Of a stretch of DNA of 64,000 nt, positions 43,237 to 52,047 are shown piece after piece. The position numbers were made by a program, and so were the translations under genes. Below the pieces are notes generated by a model. That model was not told where the DNA came from, made no database searches, and saw only the letters and a list, made by a program, of their open reading frames with translations. The DNA lies in assembly GCF_001043955.1 (NCBI RefSeq), contig NZ_LABZ01000037.1, positions 35,000 to 98,999 on the forward strand, written 5' to 3'. This DNA is from Methylobacterium tarhaniae (GTDB taxonomy: Bacteria; Pseudomonadota; Alphaproteobacteria; Rhizobiales; Beijerinckiaceae). Positions within the stretch are counted from its first letter, which is position 1. Each line of letters starts with the position of its first letter.

Positions 43237-43566
43237 GTGTCCCTGCGTTCCCATCTCACCCTCGCGACGATCGGTGCCCTCGGCTTCGCCACGGTGTGCG
43301 CCGTCTGCTCGGCGCAGCTCGAGCGCGAGCCGCCCCGCCCGCAGGTCCTCGTCGCCGCGGCGAAGCCCGCGCCCCTCGACGAGCCGGTCACCACCGGCTC
43401 GATCGTACCGACGCCGCCCGCCGCGAAGGTCGCCCGGCTGGCGAAGGTCGAGCCCAAGCCCGAGCCGAAGAAGGAAGCGAAGGCGAAGAAGGCCGATCCG
43501 GCCCTCGATTCCGAGCGCCTGGCCGCGCTGCTCGCCGAGCCGACGGTGCTGAAGCCGAAGCGCTGA
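43237..43566 (+). CDS. Hypothetical exported protein
   Basis: A 109-residue protein starting at a GTG with a hydrophobic N-terminus (LTLATIGALGFATVCAVCSA), a Pro/Lys-rich linker and a short helical end. Likely a signal peptide or signal anchor. No domain is recognised. It is convergent with dsbB. Confidence 0.58.
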   Translation: MSLRSHLTLATIGALGFATVCAVCSAQLEREPPRPQVLVAAAKPAPLDEPVTTGSIVPTPPAAKVARLAKVEPKPEPKKEAKAKKADPALDSERLAALLAEPTVLKPKR

Positions 43567-43610
43567 TCCGTCGTGCGGTGTCCGAACGACCGCTCGGGAA
43601 CCGGCTCGAC

Positions 43611-44138
43611 TCAGGCGCCGCGCGGGCTCGCGACGCGGCGCAGCGCCCGCACGGCGGCGGTGCCGGCGAGGCCCGCGAGCGCGAGGGCGATCAAGGCGTT
43701 GTAGCCGGCGAGCGAGATCCCGAGGAAGCGCCAGGCCGCCGCGGTGCAATCCACCGGGCGGGTGGTCTCGAGGGACTTGAGGAAGTCGTTGACGCCGGCC
43801 GGCGCCGGACCGGCGCCACCGCCGCAATCGCTCGGGCCGGGCCAGAAGCCCCATTCGGCCCCGGCATGGTAGGCACCGAGCCCGGCTCCGACCAGGAAGA
43901 TCAGCGCCACCAGCCCCAGCAGCCCGCCCGCGAGGCGGCGCGGCAGCAGCAAGGCGGCGGCGAGCAGCGGAAGGGCGAGGTAGTAGGGCTGGCGCTCGGT
44001 CAGGCAGAGCTTGCACGGCACGTAGCCGAAGACGTGCTGGAAGATCAGCGCACCGCCCACCGTGGCGGCCGCCCCGACGAGCGCCAGCAGGGCGGCCGGC
44101 CGAGGCGCCGTGAGCCGTGCGGCGAGGGCGTGAGCCAT
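43611..44138 (-). CDS. dsbB: Disulfide bond formation protein B
   Basis: Inner-membrane protein that reoxidises DsbA using ubiquinone. The 175-residue protein has four transmembrane helices, the first loop pair Cys42/Cys45 (YVPCKLC) and the second loop pair Cys105 and Cys131. The ATG at 44138 has AAGG seven bases upstream and is preferred over the ATG two codons earlier. It is 10 bp from the yqaA stop, so the two are probably co-transcribed. No DsbA is nearby. Confidence 0.93.
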   Translation of the reverse strand: MAHALAARLTAPRPAALLALVGAAATVGGALIFQHVFGYVPCKLCLTERQPYYLALPLLAAALLLPRRLAGGLLGLVALIFLVGAGLGAYHAGAEWGFWPGPSDCGGGAGPAPAGVNDFLKSLETTRPVDCTAAAWRFLGISLAGYNALIALALAGLAGTAAVRALRRVASPRGA

Positions 44139-44148
44139 GGTCATGCCT

Positions 44149-44730
44149 TCAGAACAGGTAGCGGAAGCCGACGAAGCCGAGCACGCCGACCGCCACGAAG
44201 ACCGCCGCCACCGCGTTCAGGTGCCGGTCGAGGACGGTGCGGATGCCGACACCGTAGCGGCCGACGAGCCCGGCCAGGATGAAGAACCGGGCGCCGCGGG
44301 TGATCAGCGACAGCACGATGAACCAGAACAGGTCGTAGCCGGCGAAGCCCGACGTGATGGTGACGAGCTTGTAGGGGATCGGGGTGAGGCCCTTCAGCAG
44401 GATCACCCAGTGGCCGTAATGCGCATAGGCCTCCCGGAAGGCGTCGGCCCCCTTGTCGAGCCCGTAGAGGTGGAACAGCCAGGCGCCGACCGAATCGTAC
44501 AGCAACGCCCCGATGGCGTAGCCGGCGATGCCGCCCGCCACCGAGGTCAGCGTCGCGATGAGGGCGTAGGTCCAGGCCTTCTCGGGCCGGGTCACCGCCA
44601 TCGGCACCAGCATCACGTCCGGCGGGATGGGGAAGAAGGAACTCTCCGCGAAGGAGACCGCGCCGAGCGCGTAGGGGGCCGAGGGGCGCGCGGCGAGCGC
44701 GAGGATCCACTCGTAGAGGCGGCGCAGCAT
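44149..44730 (-). CDS. yqaA: YqaA/DedA-family membrane protein
   Basis: A 193-residue polytopic protein of the SNARE-associated/VTT superfamily. It has SFAESSFFPIPPDVMLVPM (re-entrant loop signature), GIAGYAIGALLYDSVG, and LKGLTPIPYKLVTITSGF near the third helix. DedA-type proteins act in lipid transport or membrane homeostasis; the exact role here is unknown. The start at 44730 fits the family; the frame extends upstream without similarity. Forms a tight pair with dsbB. Confidence 0.9.
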   Translation of the reverse strand: MLRRLYEWILALAARPSAPYALGAVSFAESSFFPIPPDVMLVPMAVTRPEKAWTYALIATLTSVAGGIAGYAIGALLYDSVGAWLFHLYGLDKGADAFREAYAHYGHWVILLKGLTPIPYKLVTITSGFAGYDLFWFIVLSLITRGARFFILAGLVGRYGVGIRTVLDRHLNAVAAVFVAVGVLGFVGFRYLF

Positions 44731-45045
44731 TGGTCTGGGAGAGCCCGTCTGGGATGAGGTCCGCGCCCTTTGAGCACAGGATTGCGGCGCTGGCGAGGGC
44801 GCCGACGGCACAGCGCCGAAGGGCTGGAGGCTCCGTCGCCGGGATCATGCACGACGCAGAGATCTCGGCCGATCCGCCTCATCCCGGTCTGGGTGCATAG
44901 TCCGGATGAGAGGAGAAACCCGGCCGAAAGGATTAAGCCTCATCACCGAGACGGGTTTCTGCTTGACGACACTGCCCGGTTCCGTCCGATCCGCGCCACG
45001 ATTGCCGATCATGATTCGAACCGCATTCCACCGAGGCCCCGCGTG
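44731..45045 (+). other. Intergenic region with mutually exclusive hairpins
   Basis: 315 bp between divergent genes. GGATGAG at 44904-44910 can pair either with CTCATCC at 44878-44884 or with CTCATC at 44939-44944. A nine-base perfect stem, AGAAACCCG (44914-44922) with CGGGTTTCT (44952-44960), encloses the second option. TTGACG follows at 44963. This looks like a structured leader, on either strand. The 3' part resembles the end of an FMN riboswitch, but the rest of that motif is missing. Confidence 0.35.
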
Positions 45046-45342
45046 ATGTCGCCCCTGCATTCGTCCTTCATCCTCGCCCTGCTGCTCGCCGGTACCGCCC
45101 CGGCCGCCGCGGACGACCTCGTCGCGCGCTGGCAGCGGGCCGATGCGGCCTGCGCCCTTCCGGCTTCGCCGCTCGCCGACCAGGCCTGCGAGGACCGCGC
45201 CCGCTACGCCACGGCCCTGAGCCGCCAGGGCTGGTGCGAGTCGCGCGCCGGGGGCGCCTACGAGCATTGGGGCTGGCAGCGCTGCGCCCCCACCGCGACG
45301 GCGCGGGCAATGCCGCGGCGCCGGCCCCGGCCGCACGCCTGA
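45046..45342 (+). CDS. Small secreted Cys-containing protein
   Basis: A 98-residue protein with signal peptide (SSFILALLLAGTAPAAA, cut before DDLVARW). A mature domain with four cysteines (ADAACALPAS, ADQACEDRARYA, GWCESRAG, WQRCAP) and a basic Pro/Arg tail follow. Similar short exported proteins occur in this group; function unknown. It starts at the ATG at 45046, one codon after a GTG. Confidence 0.7.
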   Translation: MSPLHSSFILALLLAGTAPAAADDLVARWQRADAACALPASPLADQACEDRARYATALSRQGWCESRAGGAYEHWGWQRCAPTATARAMPRRRPRPHA

Positions 45343-45365
45343 TCTTTCCCGCAAATGGAGGATGC

Positions 45366-45384
45366 GCCGCCCTCCGGGGCGGTT
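45366..45384 (+). terminator. Possible terminator hairpin
   Basis: CCGCCC (45367-45372) pairs with GGGCGG (45377-45382) over a four-base loop, about 25 bp after the stop of the secreted protein gene. Only TTGT follows, so it is at best a weak intrinsic terminator. Confidence 0.35.
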
Positions 45385-45467
45385 GTAGGCTCCGGATCTC
45401 TGGACCTCGACTTCGCGCCCCGCCCGGCCCCCGCCGCGGCGGGGCTTCTCTCGTGGGCACCTCCCAA

Positions 45468-45509
45468 CCCTCCCCCTCTGCGGGGGAGGGCGGCCTGCGG
45501 AGCAGGCCG
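45468..45509. repeat. Double-hairpin GC-rich intergenic element
   Basis: Two perfect eight-base stems side by side: CCCTCCCC/GGGGAGGG (45468-45475 with 45483-45490) and CGGCCTGC/GCAGGCCG (45491-45498 with 45502-45509). GAGAGGGG follows, which can pair back to the outside. The form is that of REP-like palindromes between genes. It lies between the secreted-protein gene and the end of tyrS. Confidence 0.6.
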
Positions 45510-45607
45510 GGAGAGGGGCGCCGCGTCCGGAGAGGTCGCGACCCTTCTGAAAGGGCGCCACGTCCGGCGCCGTCGCGCCGCCCTCCGAAGCGAGCGGTAG
45601 GACTTCC

Positions 45608-46882
45608 CTACACCACCCGCAGCAGCACGTGCTTCTTGCGGCCGAAGGACAGCTTCACCACGCCCTCCGGCGTCACGTCGCCGGTGCCGATCACCGCGCG
45701 CTCGTCGGTGACGGGCGCGTCGTTGACCTTGAGGCCTCCGCTCTTCACCTGGCGCCGCGCCTCGCTGGTCGAGGGGACGAGCGCGGCATGATCGGGCCCG
45801 AAGGCCGAGAGCACGCCGAGGCCGGACTCGATCACCGCGCGCGGGACCTCGACGCTCGGCAGGCTCTGGGCGAGCGCCCCCTCCTCGAAGGTGCGCCGCG
45901 CCGTCTCGGCGGCGCCCGAAGCCGCCTCGCGGCCGTGCAGCAGGGCGGTGGCCTCCGTCGCCAGCACCTTCTTGGCCTCGTTGATCTCCTGGCCGCCCAA
46001 GGCTTCGAGCCGCGCCACCTCGTCGAGGGGCATCAGGGTGAACAGGCGCAGGAAGCGGCCGACATCCGCATCCTCGGTGTTGCGCCAGAACTGCCAGTAA
46101 TCGTAGGGGCTGAGCATGTCCGGGTTGAGCCAGACCGCGCCCGAGGCGGTCTTGCCCATCTTGGCGCCGGACGCCGTGGTCATCAGCGGGCAGGTCAGGG
46201 CGTGGAGCTGCGGCGTGCCGAGGCGCCGGCCGAGATCGATGCCGGTGACGATGTTGCCCCACTGGTCCGAGCCGCCCATCTGCAGCGTCACGCCGTAGCG
46301 GCGGTTCAGCTCGACGAAGTCGTAGGCCTGCAGGATCATGTAGTTGAATTCCAGGAACGACAACTCCTGGTCGCGCTCCAGCCGCAGCCGCACGCTGTCC
46401 ATCGACAGCATCCGGTTGACCGAGAAGTGCCGGCCGATCTCACGCAGCATCTCGATGTAGTTGAGCGTGGTCAGCCACTCGGCGTTGTCGGCCATCAGCG
46501 CGGCGTTGGCGCCCGTGCCGAAGTCGAGGAAGCGCGAGAACGTCTTGCCGATCTCGGTCTTGTTGGCCTCGATCTGGTCGAGCGTCAGGATCTTGCGGCT
46601 CTCGTCGCGGCCCGACGGATCGCCGACCCGGGTGGTGCCGCCGCCCATCAGCGCCACCGGCTTGCCGCCGGTCGCCTGGAGCCAGTGCAGCATCATGATC
46701 GAGAGCAGGTGGCCGATATGCAGCGACGGCGCCGTGCAATCGTAGCCGACATAGGCCGTCAGCCGGCCCTCGCGGGCGGCCTCGTCCACGCCCGCGAAAT
46801 CGGAGCATTGATGGACGTAGCCGCGCTCGATGAGGACGCGGAGGAAGTCGGAACGCGGCGCGAAGTCGGTGGGCGCGGCCAT
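45608..46882 (-). CDS. tyrS: Tyrosyl-tRNA synthetase
   Basis: Charges tRNA-Tyr. The 424-residue class I synthetase has [15 protein letters not shown] (HIGH motif), [29 protein letters not shown], the KMSKS equivalent KMGKT, and a C-terminal S4-type RNA-binding domain ending [15 protein letters not shown]. Length is normal. It is divergent from anmK with a 129-bp gap, as in many alphaproteobacteria. Confidence 0.97.
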   Translation of the reverse strand: MAAPTDFAPRSDFLRVLIERGYVHQCSDFAGVDEAAREGRLTAYVGYDCTAPSLHIGHLLSIMMLHWLQATGGKPVALMGGGTTRVGDPSGRDESRKILTLDQIEANKTEIGKTFSRFLDFGTGANAALMADNAEWLTTLNYIEMLREIGRHFSVNRMLSMDSVRLRLERDQELSFLEFNYMILQAYDFVELNRRYGVTLQMGGSDQWGNIVTGIDLGRRLGTPQLHALTCPLMTTASGAKMGKTASGAVWLNPDMLSPYDYWQFWRNTEDADVGRFLRLFTLMPLDEVARLEALGGQEINEAKKVLATEATALLHGREAASGAAETARRTFEEGALAQSLPSVEVPRAVIESGLGVLSAFGPDHAALVPSTSEARRQVKSGGLKVNDAPVTDERAVIGTGDVTPEGVVKLSFGRKKHVLLRVV

Positions 46883-47011
46883 GGAACTCTCGATCAGTCT
46901 CGCGGGTGGGCGACAGCGCGACAGCGCGGCGCCGCCATGCTAGCTCCGTCGGATTCGGAACGGGTCGGTCCATAGCAAAGCCGGCCCCGAAAGGCACGGG
47001 GGCGATTCGGG

Positions 47012-48151
47012 ATGACGATGCGGCGGGCGATCGGGCTGATGAGCGGCACCTCCCTCGACGGCGTCGATGTCGCCTTGATCGAGACCGACGGCGAGACGAT
47101 CCGGGTCGAGCGCAGCCATAACGGCTACCTCGAGCCGCTGGGGCCGACGGGCTACCGCGCCTATTCCGACGACGACCGGGCGCTGCTGCGCCAGGCCCTG
47201 ATCGATGCCGAGGCGGTGACCGAGCGCAGCGAGCGCCCGGGCTGCTTGAGGGAGGCCGAGGAGCTGGTGACCCGGCTCCACGCCGAGGCGGTCGAGAACT
47301 TCCTCTCCGAGAACGGCCTGACCGCCGCCGATATCGACGTGATCGGCTTCCACGGCCAGACCGTGGTGCACCGACCCGACCAGAAGATGAGCGTGCAGAT
47401 CGGCGACGGCCGGGCGCTCAGTCGCCGCCTCGGCATCAAGGTCGTGTCGGACCTGCGCCACGCCGACATCGAGGCGGGCGGGCAGGGGGCGCCGCTGGTG
47501 CCGGTCTTCCACCGGGCGCTGGCCCAGGCCTCGGGCTTCGCCGACAGCCTCGGCATCCTCAATATCGGGGGCGTGGCCAACGCCACGCTGATCGCCCGCG
47601 ACGGCCGGATCCTCGCCTTCGATACCGGGCCCGGCAACGCGCTGATCGACGACTGGATGCGCGAGCGCACCGGCCACGCCCTCGACGATAACGGCCGCAC
47701 CGCGGCCCGCGGCCGGCCCGACGAGCCGCTGCTGGCCTGGCTGCTGATCCACCCGTTCTTCTCGCGCCGACCGCCGAAATCGCTCGACCGGAACTGGTTC
47801 TCGCACAAGCTCGCCGGCCAGCTCTCGACCGAGGACGGCGCCGCGACCCTCACCGCCTTCACCGCCCGGGCCGTCGCCCGCGCCCTCGACCACGCCTCCG
47901 ACCCGCCGACCCGCTGGATCGTCGCCGGGGGCGGGGCCCGCAACGGCGAGTTGCTGCGCCAGCTCAACTACCATCTGCGCGCCGAGATCACGACCGCCGA
48001 CGCGATCGGCTGGTCCTCCGCCTTCCTGGAGGCGCAGGCCTTCGCCTACCTGGCGGTGCGCTCACTGGAGGGCCTGCCGATCACCTTCCCGTCGACAACG
48101 GGCGTGAGCCAGGCGATCAGCGGCGGCGTGCTGGCGCATCCGGGGGAGTGA
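47012..48151 (+). CDS. anmK: Anhydro-N-acetylmuramic acid kinase
   Basis: Phosphorylates and opens 1,6-anhydro-MurNAc during cell-wall recycling. The 379-residue protein has GLMSGTSLDGVDVALIE, GFHGQTVVHRP, LRHADIEAGGQGAPLVP, NIGGVANATL, FDTGPGNALIDDW and VAGGGARNGELL, all family signatures. Cytoplasmic, normal length. Confidence 0.96.
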   Translation: MTMRRAIGLMSGTSLDGVDVALIETDGETIRVERSHNGYLEPLGPTGYRAYSDDDRALLRQALIDAEAVTERSERPGCLREAEELVTRLHAEAVENFLSENGLTAADIDVIGFHGQTVVHRPDQKMSVQIGDGRALSRRLGIKVVSDLRHADIEAGGQGAPLVPVFHRALAQASGFADSLGILNIGGVANATLIARDGRILAFDTGPGNALIDDWMRERTGHALDDNGRTAARGRPDEPLLAWLLIHPFFSRRPPKSLDRNWFSHKLAGQLSTEDGAATLTAFTARAVARALDHASDPPTRWIVAGGGARNGELLRQLNYHLRAEITTADAIGWSSAFLEAQAFAYLAVRSLEGLPITFPSTTGVSQAISGGVLAHPGE

Positions 48152-48282
48152 CTTCCGCAGCGCCGCGTGACGCGAAGGCAAGCCCGAACGGGCGCCAGCA
48201 GGGCGGAGGATGCCGGCCCAACGGGCCGGTGCGGCACCGCAGGGCGTTGCATGACGCCTGCCACCGCCGCTAAGCGGGCGCC

Positions 48283-49377
48283 ATGAGCAGCACGTCCACC
48301 CTCAGCCTCGCCCCCGCCACGGCGCCCACCACCGCGGCGTCCCGGTCCCGCCGCGCCGTGCGGACCTGGCTCTTCGTCATGGCCGCCCTGGTGGTGGCGA
48401 TGGTGGCGGTCGGCGGTGCGACCCGGCTGACCGGCTCCGGACTGTCGATCACCGAATGGAAGCCGGTGACCGGCGCGATCCCGCCGCTCTCAGGTCAAGC
48501 CTGGGCGCAGGAATTCGCCAAGTACCAGGCGACGCCGCAATACAAGCTGCTCAACCAGGGCATGACCCTGTCGGAGTTCCAGTTCATCTATGCTTGGGAA
48601 TGGGGCCATCGCCTGCTCGGCCGGCTGATCGGCCTGGCGTTCTTCCTGCCGCTGCTGGTCTTCTGGTGGCGCGGCCAGCTCGACCGGCGCCTGTCCCTGA
48701 GCCTCCTCGGCCTCGGCGTGCTCGGTGGGCTGCAGGGGGCGGTGGGCTGGATCATGGTCGCCTCCGGCCTCCAGCCCGGCATGACCGCGGTGGCGCCGGT
48801 CAAGCTCGCCCTGCACCTGACGCTGGCGAGCGCGATCTATGCGGGCCTCGTCTGGCTCGCCACCGGCCTCGATCGCAAGCGCGACGAGATCGTGCCGGCG
48901 CGGCTCTCGCGGACCGCCCTCGTCCTGATGGCCCTGGTGCTGGTGCAGATCGCGCTGGGCGGCCTCGTCGCCGGCTCGAAGGCGGGGCTGACCTACAACA
49001 CCTGGCCGCTGATGGATGGTGGACTCGTTCCCGGCGGGCTGTTCGCCGGCACGCCCTGGATCGAGAACTTCGTCGACAACGTCGCCCTGGTGCAGTTCAA
49101 CCACAGGCTGACCGCCTACGCGCTCCTGGCGCTCGCGGCGTTCCACGCCGTCGATGCGCGTCGCACCCTGCCGGGCACCGGCGCGGCGCGGCGGGCCACC
49201 GCGCTCCTCGGCCTCGTCGCCGCCCAGGCGGCGCTCGGCATCGTCACGCTGTTGCTGGTGGTGCCGCTCTGGGCCGGTCTCGCCCATCAGGTCGCCGCCA
49301 TGCTGGTGCTCGGCATGGCGAGCGCCCATGCCCGGCTCTGCCGGGCGCCCGCTCGGGCGGGTTTACGGGCGACCTGA
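48283..49377 (+). CDS. ctaA: Heme A synthase (COX15/CtaA)
   Basis: Inner-membrane enzyme that oxidises heme O to heme A for cytochrome aa3 oxidase. The 364-residue protein has eight predicted helices and the conserved histidines in WEWGHRLLGRLIG, LALHLTLAS, VQFNHRLTAYALL and GLAHQVAAML, plus TRLTGSGLSITEWKPVTG after helix 1. This is the type 2 (alphaproteobacterial/mitochondrial) form. Cytochrome oxidase genes are not in the window. Confidence 0.96.
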   Translation: MSSTSTLSLAPATAPTTAASRSRRAVRTWLFVMAALVVAMVAVGGATRLTGSGLSITEWKPVTGAIPPLSGQAWAQEFAKYQATPQYKLLNQGMTLSEFQFIYAWEWGHRLLGRLIGLAFFLPLLVFWWRGQLDRRLSLSLLGLGVLGGLQGAVGWIMVASGLQPGMTAVAPVKLALHLTLASAIYAGLVWLATGLDRKRDEIVPARLSRTALVLMALVLVQIALGGLVAGSKAGLTYNTWPLMDGGLVPGGLFAGTPWIENFVDNVALVQFNHRLTAYALLALAAFHAVDARRTLPGTGAARRATALLGLVAAQAALGIVTLLLVVPLWAGLAHQVAAMLVLGMASAHARLCRAPARAGLRAT

Positions 49378-49469
49378 GTGTCGCGGGAACGTTCGTCCCA
49401 CGTTCATGCTTCCGCTTTAACCTCGATCAACCGGGAGGCCGTCTCCCGGAGTCGCGGAGCGGAGGCCCG

Positions 49470-50195
49470 ATGTCTGTGCAGGAGCCGGCCCTGGACGTGC
49501 CCTCAGCCCTGAACGCGCAGTTCGCGCCCGACGGGCGTCCCTTGAGCCTCGCCTGGACCTACACGCCCCGAGAATTGATGGCGGACGGCGTCGTCCACGT
49601 GGTCGGCGTGAGCCTGGGCGTGGTTGGCGCCCTGGCGCTGACGATCAGCGCCGCCCTCTCGAACCTCGCCGTCGCCGAGAAGGTCGCGGTCGGCGTCTAC
49701 GCCGCCGGCCTCGTGGCGATGCTGAGCACGTCGGCGGCCTACAACATGTGGCCGGTCGGCCGGCTGAAATGGCGCCTGCGCCGGGCCGACCACGCCACCA
49801 TCTTCCTGATGATCGCCGGCACCTACACGCCGCTCGTCACCCTCGTCGGCACCGACAGCTTCGCCTTCGGGCTCCTCGCCGGGATCTGGCTCGTGGCGGT
49901 GGCGGGCGCCGCCGTGAAGCTGACGCTCCCCGGGCGCTTCGACCGGCTGGCGATCGCGCTCTACCTCGCGCTGGGCTGGAGCGGCATCATGGCCTACGAG
50001 TCGGTCATCGCCGCCCTGTCGCCGCCGGCCCTGTGGCTGCTCGGCGCCGGCGGCCTGCTCTACTCGCTGGGTGTCATCTTCCACGTCTGGCGGCAACTCC
50101 CGTTCCAGAACGCGATCTGGCACGGCTTCGTGCTGGCCGCCGCCGCCTGCCATTACGGCGCGGTGTTCCGCAGCGTGCTCGACGTGGGGGCATGA
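49470..50195 (+). CDS. Hemolysin III family (PAQR-type) membrane protein
   Basis: A 241-residue protein with seven predicted helices. The family motifs are DGVVHVVGVSLG, STSAAYNMWP, RRADHATIFLMIAGTYTP and FHVWRQLPFQNAIWHGFVL. The metal-binding His residues of the PAQR fold are present. Despite the name, most members are not proven toxins. GGAGG lies four bases before the ATG at 49470. Its 3' end overlaps the convergent acetyltransferase gene by 122 bp. Confidence 0.93.
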   Translation: MSVQEPALDVPSALNAQFAPDGRPLSLAWTYTPRELMADGVVHVVGVSLGVVGALALTISAALSNLAVAEKVAVGVYAAGLVAMLSTSAAYNMWPVGRLKWRLRRADHATIFLMIAGTYTPLVTLVGTDSFAFGLLAGIWLVAVAGAAVKLTLPGRFDRLAIALYLALGWSGIMAYESVIAALSPPALWLLGAGGLLYSLGVIFHVWRQLPFQNAIWHGFVLAAAACHYGAVFRSVLDVGA

Positions 50196-50667
50196 CGGTA
50201 AGGGGGCCCGAGCGATCAGCCTCCCGGCGGCACCGGGATATCGAAGTGTGCACGTCCTCGCGCATGCCGAGCCCGGCATAGAGCGCGAGGGCGGCCTCGT
50301 CGCCCGGATCGGCCTGGACGAAGATCACGGATCCGCCGCAGATGGTCCCGAGATGCGCGATCAGAGCCGTGGCGATGCCCTGGCGCCGGTGCGGCGCATC
50401 GACGGCGAGGTCGTAGATGTACACCTCGCGGCGCGCCTGCTCGATCTTGTCGAGGGCATAGGCCACGAGACCGCCCAAAACCGCCTCCTCCGCGAGGGCG
50501 GCCAGCACGAAGACGTGCTCCTTCGCCAGCAGGTCCGCCAGGTACGCGTCGCCGGGCGGCGCATCGCCATAGGTGCCGGGATCCCCGAAGGCCCGGCCGA
50601 ACAGCCGGTTGAGGTCACGCAGCAGGGCGATGTCGGCGGGGGCGAGGCGGCGAACGGAGACGGCCAT
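50074..50667 (-). CDS. AAC(3)-I family aminoglycoside N-acetyltransferase-like protein
   Basis: A 197-residue GNAT enzyme close to the AAC(3)-I group. It has LFGRAFGDPGTYGDA, YLADLLAKEHVFVLAAL, IEQARREVYIYDLAV, the acetyl-CoA site HRRQGIATALI (residues 93-103) and IFVQADPGDEAALALY. The family fold ends near residue 150; the last 45 residues are an Arg-rich extension (RRNGRRRRPARSRARSRS) encoded antisense to the hemolysin III gene, as if an earlier stop was lost. Whether it acts on aminoglycosides is untested. No mobile context. Confidence 0.85.
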   Translation of the reverse strand: MAVSVRRLAPADIALLRDLNRLFGRAFGDPGTYGDAPPGDAYLADLLAKEHVFVLAALAEEAVLGGLVAYALDKIEQARREVYIYDLAVDAPHRRQGIATALIAHLGTICGGSVIFVQADPGDEAALALYAGLGMREDVHTSISRCRREADRSGPLTVMPPRRARCGTPRRNGRRRRPARSRARSRSGTGVAARRGR

Positions 50668-50682
50668 CGACGGCGGCGCAGG

Positions 50683-50931
50683 TCAGAACGGCGTATAATC
50701 CCCGCCATCCGTGATGGTGTCCAGCGCCCGCTCGATCGACGTCACGGCATCCAGAACCATCTGCACCGTGCGCTCGGCCTCCGTGCGCGGCCGGCCGAGG
50801 GCGGCGGCGCGGGCGCCGATGTCGTGCAGCTGCTCGGCGATCGTCACCAGGTCGGAGACGACCGCCGCGGTGGCGCGGGCGGCGGCATCGGGCGCCGGGC
50901 GCGGGCGCAGCAGGGGAACGACGTTGCTCAT
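50683..50931 (-). CDS. Small hypothetical protein upstream of the acetyltransferase
   Basis: An 82-residue, all-helical protein: MSNVVPLLRPRPAP, then a four-helix-like segment (VVSDLVTIAEQLHDIGARAA, AERTVQMVLDAVTSIERAL). No membrane or signal segment. It ends 15 bp before the AAC(3)-like gene on the same strand, so they may be co-transcribed. No family name is known to me. The open frame upstream of 50931 lacks gene character. Confidence 0.65.
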   Translation of the reverse strand: MSNVVPLLRPRPAPDAAARATAAVVSDLVTIAEQLHDIGARAAALGRPRTEAERTVQMVLDAVTSIERALDTITDGGDYTPF

Positions 50932-51051
50932 CGGCCCGGACTGTCGCGCAAAGCTCGGGACTCCGCCAGCCGGAGAATCGCAGCCCTCCACACATTCCGC
51001 ACGGCGCGGCGCGGGAGGCACAGGGACGGGGTCTTCACGGCAGGGCGCCCG

Positions 51052-51093
51052 TCCCAGGACACGCCTCCCAGGACACGCCTCCCAGGACACACT
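51052..51093. repeat. Three 14-bp tandem repeats
   Basis: TCCCAGGACACGCC occurs twice in a row, and a third copy ends ACACT in place of ACGCC. It lies about 90 bp upstream of the lipoprotein gene. No pairing or promoter element is obvious. Confidence 0.8.
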
Positions 51094-51185
51094 TGGCCGG
51101 GAACCGACCGGCGGCGGCGTCACCGCCTTGACGGGCGGGTGGGAGCCGGGCACCCCGGCTCGATTGTCAGAGCCAGGATCTCCCC

Positions 51186-51401
51186 ATGCGTCTCCTTCGT
51201 GTCGCCGCGGCGCTCACCCTCGCGGGCCTCGCCGCCGCCTGCACCAGCAGCAACGACCCGCGCGGCAGCGGCCTCGCCGAGACCTTCGACACCAAGAACT
51301 ACGTGCGCTCGAACGACACCAACGGGACGCAGCGCCGGCCCGACGTGAACCGCGCCTTCACCCAGCCGTCGATCCCGAGCATCTCGAATCGCGGCTTCTG
51401 A
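51186..51401 (+). CDS. Small lipoprotein
   Basis: A 71-residue lipoprotein with signal peptide and lipobox LAAAC (Cys19), followed by TSSNDPRGSGLAETFD and a polar tail ending in SNRGF. It is expected to be membrane-anchored. No family is recognised. It ends 34 bp before the convergent DUF192 gene. Confidence 0.75.
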   Translation: MRLLRVAAALTLAGLAAACTSSNDPRGSGLAETFDTKNYVRSNDTNGTQRRPDVNRAFTQPSIPSISNRGF

Positions 51402-51434
51402 GGCGGTGTCCCGGCGGCGTGCGCCGCCGGGCCT

Positions 51435-51926
51435 TCAGCGCCCGCGGAACAGCGGGTGCTCGACCTTGTCGCCCGGATGCAGCCCCAGGCGCGCGGCCGT
51501 GCCGGCATTGAGTTCGAGCACGCCGAGCACCGGCTCCCCGGACGGGATGGTGCGGGTCGAGAGCGGCTCGGTATCCGTGGCGATGCGCGCCACCGTGCCG
51601 TCGGCACGGATGAACAGCATGTCGAGCGGCAGGTAGGTGTTCTTCATCCACATCGCCACCGGGGCGGTGCGCTCGAAGTCGAACAGCATACCGCGATCCG
51701 GCGCCATCTTGCGGCGGAACATCAGGCCTTGGGCGCGCCCGGCATCGTCGCGCATCACCTCGACCTGGAAGGTGTGGCGGCCGGAGCGCGAGGCGATGGT
51801 CAGCGGTTCGAACGGGCCGTCGGCGAAAGCGGGCGAGGACGCCAGCGCCGGCAGGATCAGGACGACGAGCGCGGCGAGGAGCCGGCGGGATGGGGCCGCA
51901 AGGGGCCGTGCGAAGCGGAGCGACAT
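51435..51926 (-). CDS. Exported DUF192 family protein
   Basis: A 163-residue protein with signal peptide (LLAALVVLILPALASSPAFA) and one DUF192 domain. The blocks are FQVEVMRDDAGRAQGLMFRR, MLFDFERTAPVAMWMKNTY, PLDMLFIRADGTV and VLELNAGTAARLGL. Family of unknown function. It follows the double cold-shock gene on the same strand, a pairing common in Rhizobiales. Confidence 0.9.
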   Translation of the reverse strand: MSLRFARPLAAPSRRLLAALVVLILPALASSPAFADGPFEPLTIASRSGRHTFQVEVMRDDAGRAQGLMFRRKMAPDRGMLFDFERTAPVAMWMKNTYLPLDMLFIRADGTVARIATDTEPLSTRTIPSGEPVLGVLELNAGTAARLGLHPGDKVEHPLFRGR

Positions 51927-52047
51927 GAGGCTGAGCTAGCGCATTCTGCGGCGAAAGGGATGGGGGCGCCGCCGCCGGAAACACAGGCGAATCGAAAATG
52001 CCGCGGCGCGCCGAACACCGGGGCGCGCCGCCCCCGGCGGCGGGCTT

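Noticed and set aside
44893..44916. Similarity to the 3' end of an FMN riboswitch
   Set aside because: Only about 20 bases fit. The conserved GGGCGGGGTGAAA... and CCCCACCGGCGGT parts are missing upstream, and no riboflavin gene is near.
50074..50667. Recently acquired resistance gene cassette
   Set aside because: No integron site, transposase or composition change surrounds it. The neighbours are ordinary chromosomal genes.
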